This document shows, one piece after another, positions 7,920 to 14,790 of a stretch of DNA of 32,159 bases (the first letter of the stretch is position 1; the number at the start of each line of letters is the position of its first letter). Source of the DNA: Bacillus sp. J33. GTDB lineage: Bacteria; Bacillota; Bacilli; Bacillales; Cytobacillaceae. Under the pieces are notes generated by a model, which searched no databases, was not told the origin of the DNA, and saw only the letters and a list, made by a program, of their open reading frames with translations. Both the position numbers and the translations under genes were made by a program. The stretch covers positions 1 to 32,159 of the forward strand of contig NZ_JAEL01000066.1 in assembly GCF_000518885.1 (NCBI RefSeq). The letters are read 5' to 3'.

Positions 7920-9434
7920 ATGGATCTTGAAACATTGTTATCATATGAATGGAGCATCATGGCGCCGGAGTTCATCATCCTTGGTGTTGCAACCGCTCTG
8001 TCATTGTTGGATTTATTTATGCCAAAAACGCAAAGCCGCAAAATCCTCGGCTGGATTGGCTTTGCCGGAATTCTGGCCGCGCTTGTTTCCTTATTGGGTT
8101 TAGTAGAGCATGGCACAGAATCGATTTTATTTGATACCTTTAGGCTGGATTCCTTTGCAAAGGCCTTTAAGCTGCTGCTGCTGATTGGAGCGGCAATGGT
8201 TATGCTGATTGCCATCAGCTATGAGCCAAATGAGGGGCTGGAAGAATTCAGGGGGGAATTTTTCTACCTGTTTATGGCTGCATTGCTTGGTGCGATGATG
8301 ATGTCATCAAGCGGTGATTTAATTACGCTGTTTGTCGGTCTCGAACTGCTTTCGATTTCCTCCTACATTCTGGCAGGCATGAGAAAGAGAAATATCCAAT
8401 CAAACGAATCTGCTATGAAATATGTCATTAACGGGGGTATTTCAACGGCAATCACTTTGTTTGGCATGAGTTATGTTTATGGTTTAACAGGAACTACAAA
8501 TTTAAAGGCCATGGCCGGATTTTTAACTTCTGTTTACAATGAACAGCATATTTATCTTCTTGGCCTTGCATTCTTCATGATTGTGGCGGGACTCTCATTT
8601 AAATTGGCAACAGCCCCATTCCATATGTGGGCTCCGGATGTTTACCAGGGTGCACCGACACCTGTAACAGCCTTCTTGAGTGTAGTATCCAAAACAGCAG
8701 GCTTCGTATTGATTGTGCGTATCCTGTTTTCAATCTTTGCCAATACGCCATCGGGTGATGCCGGGGGGACACCGATGATCCTGACACTTCAGGATTACAT
8801 AGCGTTCCTGGCAGGAGCGACGATGATTATTGGTAACCTGATAGCTTTAAGGCAGCGAAATATTAAGCGCCTGTTTGCTTATTCAAGTATTGCCCAGGCT
8901 GGATACCTGTTAGTGGTCATCGCCACAATGTCATTGTTTATGTTTGATACACTGTGGTTTTACCTTGGCGCTTACCTGTTCATGAACTTGGGGGCGTTTG
9001 CCATTATCCAGTATGTGACGCATAAATCGGGATCTGACGATATCAGCCAGTTTGCCGGCTTATACCGCCGTGCACCGTTCCTTGCGATTGCAATGGCGGT
9101 CTTCCTGCTTTCGCTTGCAGGCATTCCGGGAACAGCCGGGTTTATTGGAAAGCTGAATATTTTTATGGGTGCATTGGTTCCGCAGGAAGGGCATTATGTA
9201 CTGGTATCCATTATGATTGCCACTACAGTAGTTTCATACTTCTACTACTTCGGCGTCATGGTCCAAATGTTCTTCAGGCCAGCAGCTGAGGCAGGGAAGG
9301 TAAAAATTCCTGCAGCCTTGAAAGCTGTCATCAGCATTAGTATTGTGGCTACCATCCTGTTTGGAGTAGCGCCAAATATTGCATTTGATTTCCTGCAGGG
9401 AAATTTCAATCAGTTCACTGATTTCTTTCAGTAA
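7920..9434 (+). CDS. nuoN: NADH-quinone oxidoreductase subunit N
   Basis: A 504-residue antiporter-like subunit, the third of the channel-forming trio. The conserved segments GLELLSISSYILAGM (TM5 glutamate) and KLATAPFHMWAPDVYQGAPT (TM7 lysine and the PFHxWxPDVYxG signature) are clear. The start ATG 7920 follows AGGAGGG (7904-7910). This is the last nuo gene: a hairpin-rich region and terminator follow, and no nuoE, F or G is found anywhere downstream in the window. Confidence 0.95.
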   Translation: MDLETLLSYEWSIMAPEFIILGVATALSLLDLFMPKTQSRKILGWIGFAGILAALVSLLGLVEHGTESILFDTFRLDSFAKAFKLLLLIGAAMVMLIAISYEPNEGLEEFRGEFFYLFMAALLGAMMMSSSGDLITLFVGLELLSISSYILAGMRKRNIQSNESAMKYVINGGISTAITLFGMSYVYGLTGTTNLKAMAGFLTSVYNEQHIYLLGLAFFMIVAGLSFKLATAPFHMWAPDVYQGAPTPVTAFLSVVSKTAGFVLIVRILFSIFANTPSGDAGGTPMILTLQDYIAFLAGATMIIGNLIALRQRNIKRLFAYSSIAQAGYLLVVIATMSLFMFDTLWFYLGAYLFMNLGAFAIIQYVTHKSGSDDISQFAGLYRRAPFLAIAMAVFLLSLAGIPGTAGFIGKLNIFMGALVPQEGHYVLVSIMIATTVVSYFYYFGVMVQMFFRPAAEAGKVKIPAALKAVISISIVATILFGVAPNIAFDFLQGNFNQFTDFFQ

Positions 9435-9474
9435 TTAGCCTTTTAATGGGGATGTAAAAGGGCATTAAAGAATT

Positions 9475-9565
9475 GCTGTTTTCGTAAAGTTTGTTGCTTA
9501 TCGGCAGCTGACTAAGATAAACCAACGGGCTGAATTAATAAGTAAAACAACAATTTATAAGAAAG
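9475..9565 (+). repeat. Interspersed repeat, copy 1 (short form)
   Basis: It begins GCTGTTTTCGTAAAG and ends AAGTAAAACAACAATTTA plus TAAGAAAG. Both ends match the copy at 14110-14240 (GCTGTTTTCGTAGGC; AAGTAAAACAACAATTTA plus GGAGAAAA) while the middles differ. The two ends are imperfect inverted complements of each other (TTTTCGTAAAGTTTGTTG against the reverse complement of CAACAATTTATAAGAAA). This is the layout of a small non-coding mobile or palindromic repeat. It has no reading frame. Confidence 0.65.
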
Positions 9566-9566
9566 A

Positions 9567-9632
9567 AGCCTAAAAAATAGGGTTATATAACAATAAGAAG
9601 GGGACATTCCCCTTCTTATTTCGTTTTAGGCT
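9567..9632 (+). terminator. Nested palindrome containing the nuo operon terminator
   Basis: The inner hairpin is a perfect 12-bp stem, AATAAGAAGGGG (9592-9603) pairing with CCCCTTCTTATT (9609-9620), with a 5-base loop and a following TCGTTTT. An outer 9-bp stem AGCCTAAAA (9567-9575) pairs with TTTTAGGCT (9624-9632). The inner part is a good rho-independent terminator, possibly working on both strands. A weaker imperfect hairpin (GCCTTTTA / TAAAAGGGC) lies just after the nuoN stop. Confidence 0.85.
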
Positions 9633-9666
9633 CCAACTATTTACATATTTCTTTCTTCGTGTTTTT

Positions 9667-9694
9667 TCGACAAAAAGAAAAAATTCGCTATAAT
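9667..9694 (+). promoter_or_regulatory. SigA-type promoter for ywzB
   Basis: TCGACA (9667-9672), a 16-base spacer and a perfect TATAAT (9689-9694). The ywzB start is about 150 bases downstream, leaving a leader with no gene in it. Confidence 0.6.
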
Positions 9695-9841
9695 GTTTAT
9701 ATGGACCGCAAAAAATAGCGAAAACTTAATTTTCAAAAAATAACCAATCATGAAACTTACCTGCTAGTATAAACGTCAAATGGTATTGTAGCGCACAAAA
9801 CAGGTAAGCAAGGTAGTAAGATTTTTTAGGGAGGGAAGAAG

Positions 9842-10099
9842 ATGATTTCAGGATTTGGGCAGCAGGCGTTGATTAGCATTATGTCTCATCTGGTTTTCAT
9901 TGCGCTGGCCTGGTGGGCGCTTCAGGCTTTAAGGTTTGAAACTCTTTTACGGGCAAATCATGTTTTTCAGGCCCGGGTTCTGTATGTTTTGTTATCTATT
10001 GTCATCGGATCAACAGTCAGCAATTTCTTTCTCGATTATCTTCTATGGTCCCAGCAGCTGCCGCTTATTTTGCAGAATATAAATTTTTCGCTATATTAA
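9842..10099 (+). CDS. ywzB: DUF1146 small membrane protein YwzB
   Basis: An 85-residue protein with two predicted membrane helices (about residues 10-30 and 46-70). It matches the DUF1146 family by its LRFETLLRANHVFQARVLYVLLSI segment and by position: in B. subtilis ywzB directly precedes ywmB and murAA, as here. Function is unknown. The ATG follows a strong AGGGAGGGAAGAAG leader. It has its own SigA-like promoter, so it is not simply part of the nuo transcript. The nuo operon is inserted where B. subtilis has the end of the atp operon. Confidence 0.85.
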   Translation: MISGFGQQALISIMSHLVFIALAWWALQALRFETLLRANHVFQARVLYVLLSIVIGSTVSNFFLDYLLWSQQLPLILQNINFSLY

Positions 10100-10393
10100 T
10101 GCTCACTGTTGAATTTAGAACTGGAAACAGCAAGCAAGGCTGAAAATTTTATAAATATAGGTCTTCATACATGTTTTCATTTTGGAAATTTTTAAGTAAA
10201 ATCTTGTTGTTGCTTGTTTCATGCATACATACGATATTGTGAAGTTTTTTTCAAAGTATGCACAAAGAGGCAAAAAAAGGCATTTGCAACAGAGGTAAAA
10301 ACTCCATTTCTGGCTTGTCAAAAAGTGACGACAATTCCCAAGTATGCTCCTCGTTTCCTTGGTAACAATGGTACTAAGGGGAGGGGTTTAAAG

Positions 10394-11137
10394 ATGAAAA
10401 ATTTAGCATTATTTTTATCGATTATTGGCATAATTGGTTTCATGTTAATAAACATTGGGAATAAGACGACTGTAGCCAAAGGGGAGCTTGACCTGCTGAC
10501 GATGGCCTCAGTAATGCAGGACGAGAACATTTTAATCAAAGAATGGTCTTTGCATGCAAGAGAAAAAATGGAAAATGTTCAAAGCATTCAGGAAGCAAAA
10601 GCATTCACAGAAGAATTGCAAAAGAAATATCCTGATTGGGAATGGAGTTTTCAAAAAACGGAAAAGTCCTGGGAAGCAATAGCTGTTAAAGAAGATAGCG
10701 ACACTCGGTCAGAGGCTGTCAAAATTTTATCGACCCTCACAAAAGGTCAAGTTCAAACGTATGTAATTTATGAGGCCAAAGGTCAAGGGTGGGAGAAAGA
10801 TCAACAGAATCTGGCTGCAGCTCTTAACAGCAAAATTTCTGACATTTTTCGTGGAAATGCCACAATTTTCTCTTGTATCCAGGGCGAATTCAGTGGTAAG
10901 ATTAAAAAGTCTTTGCCTGATACTGTAAATCAATTATTGGCAGCTTTTAATGCAACAGAAATAGAAGCGCTAAAAGAAGACCAATTCATTTCAACATCAG
11001 CACATTCACCGCTTTTTGGTGAATCCATTGAGACGAATGGCAAGGATATGAACATGCAGCTTGGATTACGGACTAAAGGAATGGGCGCCAAGACAAACAT
11101 AGTTATTGGCACACCCATCATAACGATTGAATATTAA
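10394..11137 (+). CDS. ywmB: YwmB family protein (TATA-box-binding-like fold)
   Basis: A 247-residue protein with an N-terminal hydrophobic segment (residues 4-20) acting as signal peptide or anchor, then a soluble extracytoplasmic part. By length and by position between ywzB and murA it is YwmB, a Bacillus family of unknown function. The frame is open back to 10214, but AAGGGGAGGGG (10376-10386) sits 7 bases before ATG 10394, and that start gives a clean signal sequence. A partial inverted repeat (CCTTGGTA / TACTAAGG, about 10357-10379) reaches into the start of that ribosome-binding site and might modulate it. The 10100-10393 gap shows no other gene. Confidence 0.82.
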   Translation: MKNLALFLSIIGIIGFMLINIGNKTTVAKGELDLLTMASVMQDENILIKEWSLHAREKMENVQSIQEAKAFTEELQKKYPDWEWSFQKTEKSWEAIAVKEDSDTRSEAVKILSTLTKGQVQTYVIYEAKGQGWEKDQQNLAAALNSKISDIFRGNATIFSCIQGEFSGKIKKSLPDTVNQLLAAFNATEIEALKEDQFISTSAHSPLFGESIETNGKDMNMQLGLRTKGMGAKTNIVIGTPIITIEY

Positions 11138-11170
11138 TATAGAGAAATTGGACGCGGAGGGGAATACACT

Positions 11171-12484
11171 TTGGATAAAATCATCGTCCGCGGCGGAAAT
11201 AGGTTAAGCGGTACTGTCAAAGTAGAAGGAGCAAAAAACGCTGTCTTACCGGTTATCGCCGCAACACTGTTAGCAAGTGATGGCAAAAGCGTAATTCGTG
11301 ATGTCCCAACACTCTCCGATGTATATACTATTAATGAAGTATTACGCTATTTAAACGCCGAAGTGGAGTTTGAAAATAATACAGTAAAAGTAAATGCATC
11401 TCGAGAGTTGAAGGTAGAAGCACCTTTTGAATATGTACGTAAAATGCGTGCTTCAGTATTAGTCATGGGATCTTTATTAGCAAGAAATGGCCGTGCCCGT
11501 GTGGCATTGCCTGGGGGATGCGCAATTGGTTCCCGCCCAATCGATCAGCATTTAAAAGGCTTTGAAGCGATGGGTGCAAAAGTAAAGGTTGGCAATGGCT
11601 TTATTGAAGCGGAAGCACCAGAAGGCCGCTTGCAAGGAGCAAAAATATATCTAGATTTCCCTAGCGTAGGCGCTACGGAAAATATAATGATGGCTGCAAC
11701 ATTGGCCAAAGGTACAACCATTTTGGAAAACGTAGCGAAGGAACCTGAGATTGTTGATTTGGCTAACTTCCTTAACAAGATGGGTGCCAAGGTTAAAGGC
11801 GCAGGAACTGGAACAATCCGCATTGAAGGTGTGGACGTTCTGTTTGGTGCAGAGCACAACATCATTCCTGATCGTATTGAAGCAGGAACCTTCATGGTGG
11901 CAGCAGCCATTACAGGCGGAGACGTTCTTGTAAAAGGCGCTGTTCCTGAGCACTCTACTTCTTTAATCGCGAAGATGGAAGAAATGGGTGTGACGTTCAT
12001 TGAAGAAGCTGAAGGAATTCGCGTATTGGGTCCAGATAAGCTGAAGGCAGTTGATATTAAAACAATGCCTCACCCAGGGTTCCCTACAGATATGCAATCA
12101 CAAATGATGGCCCTTTTGCTTCATGCACAAGGAACAAGTGTGATTACGGAAACCGTATTTGAAAACCGCTTCATGCACGTGGAAGAGTTCCGCCGTATGA
12201 ACGCTGATATTAAAATTGAAGGACGTTCAGTAATCATGAACGGACCATGCAACCTGCAGGGCGCAGAAGTGGCTGCTACAGACCTTCGTGCAGCTGCGGC
12301 ACTAATCCTGACTGGATTGGTTGCAGACGGCGTAACGCGCGTAACAGAGCTTAAGCATCTAGACCGCGGATACGTAAACTTCCATGAAAAGCTTGCTGCT
12401 TTAGGCGCTGATATCGAACGCATTACAGTAGCGGAAGAAACACCAGCTGAAGAAACAAGCTATGTTTCTGACATGAACGCATAA
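11171..12484 (+). CDS. murA: UDP-N-acetylglucosamine 1-carboxyvinyltransferase (MurA, fosfomycin target)
   Basis: A 437-residue enolpyruvyl transferase that moves enolpyruvate from PEP onto UDP-GlcNAc, the first committed step of peptidoglycan synthesis, in the cytoplasm. Lys22 in [10 protein letters not shown] and catalytic Cys117 in [19 protein letters not shown] are present, so fosfomycin sensitivity through this cysteine is expected. The sequence is close to B. subtilis MurAA throughout, including a C-terminal DMNA. The start is TTG at 11171, supported by GGAGGGG at about 11156-11162 and the conserved N-terminus [10 protein letters not shown] strong terminator follows. Confidence 0.97.
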   Translation: MDKIIVRGGNRLSGTVKVEGAKNAVLPVIAATLLASDGKSVIRDVPTLSDVYTINEVLRYLNAEVEFENNTVKVNASRELKVEAPFEYVRKMRASVLVMGSLLARNGRARVALPGGCAIGSRPIDQHLKGFEAMGAKVKVGNGFIEAEAPEGRLQGAKIYLDFPSVGATENIMMAATLAKGTTILENVAKEPEIVDLANFLNKMGAKVKGAGTGTIRIEGVDVLFGAEHNIIPDRIEAGTFMVAAAITGGDVLVKGAVPEHSTSLIAKMEEMGVTFIEEAEGIRVLGPDKLKAVDIKTMPHPGFPTDMQSQMMALLLHAQGTSVITETVFENRFMHVEEFRRMNADIKIEGRSVIMNGPCNLQGAEVAATDLRAAAALILTGLVADGVTRVTELKHLDRGYVNFHEKLAALGADIERITVAEETPAEETSYVSDMNA

Positions 12485-12550
12485 GAAATGCCAATCAAGG
12501 CGGCCATTGATGTCGTCGAAAATAGTCGCCTTGCGTGCATTCCTAAATGA

Positions 12551-12604
12551 AACCGCAGAATCGAGCTGTCAGATGACTGACAAATCGATTCTGCGGTTTT
12601 TAAT
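12551..12604 (+). terminator. Rho-independent terminator after murA
   Basis: A perfect 14-bp stem AACCGCAGAATCGA (12551-12564) / TCGATTCTGCGGTT (12585-12598), with an inner GTCAG/CTGAC stem, followed by a T-rich run. Confidence 0.93.
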
Positions 12605-12647
12605 TTATTTTGGAGTTGATTGACCCGGTACAGCTGATCTGGCGCGG

Positions 12648-12764
12648 AGTGGTGCATATATTTGAAAAATGGCGCAAAAATGAAGCAAAGTGACGCATAA
12701 ATTTTAAAAGCAGTGCCGTAATAGTATAAAGTGACGCATATAAATGAAAAGTGACGCACACCAA
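12648..12764 (+). repeat. Degenerate ~20-bp tandem array A1 (core TGACGCATA)
   Basis: Six units start near 12648, 12669, 12689, 12712, 12730 and 12750 (spacing 21, 20, 23, 18, 20). Typical cores are GTGACGCATAAATTTTAAAA and GTGACGCATATAAATGAAAA; degenerate ones include GTGGTGCATATATTTGAAAA. The array lies in the intergenic space after the murA terminator. It is not coding: the period is mostly not a multiple of three and stop codons are frequent. It shares its scaffold with arrays A2, B and C. Confidence 0.8.
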
Positions 12765-12794
12765 GTCGAGTTGTGCGCCGGAAATTGTGTGTAA

Positions 12795-12899
12795 TGTTAG
12801 ATATATTTCGGATTTTGCTAGATAAATCCGGAATTCTGTTAGATTAAGTTCAAAATCTGTAAGATAAAATCAGAAATATGCTAGATAATGTGTAAGACT
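12795..12899 (+). repeat. 21-bp tandem array A2 (core TGYTAGATAAAT)
   Basis: Five consecutive units start at exactly 12795, 12816, 12837, 12858 and 12879, a perfect 21-bp period. Cores are TGTTAGATATATTT, TGCTAGATAAATCC, TGTTAGATTAAGTT, TGTAAGATAAAATC and TGCTAGATAATG. It lies about 30 bases after array A1 but has a different core. Stops (TAG, TAA) occur in two frames, so it is unlikely to be translated. Confidence 0.85.
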
Positions 12900-12946
12900 G
12901 AACTTCAGATCATTCAAACTGTTTTTTATATCGATTCATTCTGTTG

Positions 12947-12975
12947 TCATATTAGCTTGTCCATAGCCATAAATA
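12947..12975 (+). promoter_or_regulatory. Sigma-E-like promoter for spoIID
   Basis: TCATATT (12947-12953) is a full match to the sigma-E -35 pattern KMATATT. A 14-base spacer leads to CATAAATA (12968-12975), similar to CATACAnT. It lies 44 bases before the spoIID ATG. In B. subtilis spoIID is a sigma-E gene. Confidence 0.65.
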
Positions 12976-13018
12976 TGAAGTGAGTTAGAATTATTTTTTC
13001 GCTATGGAGGCTTAAAAC

Positions 13019-14050
13019 ATGACAAAATTCAAACCTTTCATCGTACTAGCCGCATTGTTGTTTGCCGTCACTCTTGTGATTCCGGCGCTGCTTGTGATTC
13101 CTTTTACAGAAGGGAAAGTGAGCGGGAAGCTTGGGGAGGAGCTAAAACAGGAGACTAAAAAAGAGACGGCCGCAGAAATTCCGCAAGGGCCTGCCATAGA
13201 GGTAGGTGTCTATCGCCTTGCACAAAAAAAGCTGGAGACCGTTCCGCTGGAGGACTATATTGTCGGAGTTGTTGCATCGGAAATGCCGGCTGAATTTGAA
13301 AAAGAAGCATTGAAGGCACAGGCACTTGCAGCAAGGACTTTTATTGTTGAACAAATGCTGAATGAGAATAAAGCAGATCTGCCTGAAGGAGCCTTAGTAT
13401 ATGATACAGTCGTTCATCAGGTTTATAAAAATGAAAATGAACTCAAGCAAATTTGGGGATCTGATTACAAGTGGAAAATCGAAAAGGTCAGAGAAGCAGT
13501 CACCGAAACCCGAGGGCAAATCCTCACTTTTGACGGCTCACCGATTACGGCTTCCTTTTTTTCCACAAGCAATGGCTTTACAGAGAATTCCGAGGCCATC
13601 TGGTCAAATTCTGTTCCATATCTAAAGAGTGTGGAAAGCAAATGGGATCTGCAGTCACCGAAATTTAACGGAAGAGAAGTATTCACAGTTCAGGAGTTCG
13701 AAAAGAAATTGGGTGTGAAGCTTCCTAACGATAGCACGATTGGCACTGTAACCGAGCGTACAGCCGGACAGCGGGTTGCCAAGGTAGATATTAATGGAAA
13801 AACCGTTAGCGGACAGGACATCAGGGAGAAGCTTGGTTTGAAATCGACAGACTTTACCTGGGAACGCAAGGGCGATAACATTATTATCAATACCCAAGGC
13901 TACGGCCATGGAGTCGGCATGAGCCAATATGGCGCAAATGGAATGGCAGCTGAGGGGAAGGATTATAAAGAAATTGTCTCACATTACTATCAAGGTGTGG
14001 AGATTGCAGCATCTGATCAGCTGCTCACTAAAATTACGGCGAAAAAATAG
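13019..14050 (+). CDS. spoIID: Stage II sporulation protein D, lytic transglycosylase
   Basis: A 343-residue mother-cell membrane protein that cleaves peptidoglycan glycan strands during engulfment, together with SpoIIP and SpoIIM. It has an N-terminal membrane anchor (residues 7-28) and then the SpoIID domain. The catalytic glutamate is visible as Glu88 in VVASEMPAEFEKEALKAQA. The C-terminal motif TQGYGHGVGMSQYGANGMA carries the conserved histidine and tyrosine. Length matches B. subtilis SpoIID (343). ATG 13019 follows ATGGAGG. It has its own sigma-E-like promoter and is monocistronic, with a terminator at 14058-14094. Confidence 0.96.
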   Translation: MTKFKPFIVLAALLFAVTLVIPALLVIPFTEGKVSGKLGEELKQETKKETAAEIPQGPAIEVGVYRLAQKKLETVPLEDYIVGVVASEMPAEFEKEALKAQALAARTFIVEQMLNENKADLPEGALVYDTVVHQVYKNENELKQIWGSDYKWKIEKVREAVTETRGQILTFDGSPITASFFSTSNGFTENSEAIWSNSVPYLKSVESKWDLQSPKFNGREVFTVQEFEKKLGVKLPNDSTIGTVTERTAGQRVAKVDINGKTVSGQDIREKLGLKSTDFTWERKGDNIIINTQGYGHGVGMSQYGANGMAAEGKDYKEIVSHYYQGVEIAASDQLLTKITAKK

Positions 14051-14057
14051 CAGAAAG

Positions 14058-14094
14058 AGGCTGGTTCTATCGCAGAATCAGCCTTCTTTTATTT
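14058..14094 (+). terminator. Terminator after spoIID
   Basis: AGGCTGGTTCT (14058-14068) pairs with AGAATCAGCCT (14074-14084), 11 bp with one G-U pair and a 5-base loop, followed by TCTTTTATTT. Confidence 0.88.
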
Positions 14095-14109
14095 GTCCTT
14101 TTAAAAAAG

Positions 14110-14240
14110 GCTGTTTTCGTAGGCTTTTTGCTTTTCGGGCTGAGGAGGCTCTCGTTCCTCCCCGCGGGAAAGCATGAGTGCCCGTAGCGGAAATCAACGC
14201 AGAAATTATAAGTAAAACAACAATTTAGGAGAAAAGGGCC
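14110..14240 (+). repeat. Interspersed repeat, copy 2 (longer form)
   Basis: It begins GCTGTTTTCGTAGGC and ends AAGTAAAACAACAATTTA plus GGAGAAAAGGGCC, matching both ends of the 9475-9565 copy. The middle is longer and GC-rich, with CCTCCCCGCGGGAAAGC. The right end overlaps the stop and last codons of the minus-strand vanZ-like gene. Confidence 0.65.
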
Positions 14241-14647
14241 TTAAAAAAAGAAAGAATAGAAGCAAGCTTTTTAAACCGGCCATGGAAAAGGGCGCGGCTA
14301 ATGAAGTACCAGCACACCAAAACGCCTGTAATGTCTTTTACAGCGTCGATAAGGGTGGCAGAGCGATAAGGAACGAAAGACTGATGAATTTCATCCAGGA
14401 TCCCGTAAAAGCAGGCAAAGGCAGCCAGCAGGAAGTTTGCAGATGGTGTCAGCTTGCCGGCAGTCAAGCCTGCCAAAACCAGAAGAACGTATAAAATGCC
14501 AAACTCTACAAGATGCAGGGATTCTTTAAAAAACCGGTCAACTGCAGAATCGGGCAGTTCTACAACCGCATTATGAGGCAAGCCGGAAAGGATCCAGATC
14601 AGCGCCATATAGAAGAAGGGAAGAACCCTAATGATCCACTTAAGCAT
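14225..14647 (-). CDS. VanZ-like family membrane protein
   Basis: A 140-residue protein with about four membrane helices. The VanZ-family signature is clear: YGILDEIHQSFVPYRSATLI followed by DAVKDITG, with the conserved DExHQ, FVPxR and downstream Asp residues. VanZ itself gives low-level teicoplanin resistance, but most Bacillus relatives have no assigned function, so I make no resistance claim. The start is supported by AAAGGAGT nine bases upstream on the minus strand. It is divergent from spoIIQ, sharing the 14648-14790 region. The last ~7 codons and the stop lie inside the interspersed repeat at 14110-14240, so the repeat seems to have supplied the C-terminus. Confidence 0.8.
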   Translation of the reverse strand: MLKWIIRVLPFFYMALIWILSGLPHNAVVELPDSAVDRFFKESLHLVEFGILYVLLVLAGLTAGKLTPSANFLLAAFACFYGILDEIHQSFVPYRSATLIDAVKDITGVLVCWYFISRALFHGRFKKLASILSFFKALFS

Positions 14648-14680
14648 ATCCGAAAAACTCCTTTAAAAATTTTTTCTCAT

Positions 14681-14709
14681 ATCATGCATAATCATAAAAC
14701 CTTTGTCGA
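14681..14709 (-). promoter_or_regulatory. Putative SigA promoter for the vanZ-like gene
   Basis: On the minus strand TCGACA (14709-14704) is followed by a 17-base spacer and CATGAT (14686-14681). The -35 is the same TCGACA as before ywzB and pcp. Confidence 0.4.
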
Positions 14710-14740
14710 AAAATAAAACCAAAAAATTTTTTTTGAGAAA

Positions 14741-14770
14741 TGTATATAATCCTCTCAATCTGTTCAGACT
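14741..14770 (+). promoter_or_regulatory. Sigma-F-like promoter for spoIIQ
   Basis: TGTATA (14741-14746), a 15-base spacer and GTTCAGACT (14762-14770), close to the forespore pattern GTATA / GGnnAnAnT with one mismatch in the -10. It is 20 bases before the spoIIQ ATG. In B. subtilis spoIIQ is a sigma-F gene. Confidence 0.5.
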
Positions 14771-14790
14771 GATTGCTGAGGTGATGATAA

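Noticed and set aside
9667..9694. A dedicated regulon defined by the shared TCGACA -35 before ywzB, pcp and the vanZ-like gene
   Set aside because: TCGACA is one base from the SigA consensus TTGACA, and the three genes share no function; three cases are too few.
10214..10393. A 60-residue N-terminal extension of YwmB
   Set aside because: The strong AAGGGGAGGGG before ATG 10394 and the signal-like N-terminus from there support the shorter form.
14282..14716. Plus-strand ORFs at 14282-14494 and 14513-14716
   Set aside because: They are antisense to the vanZ-like gene, which has a family signature and a proper ribosome-binding site.
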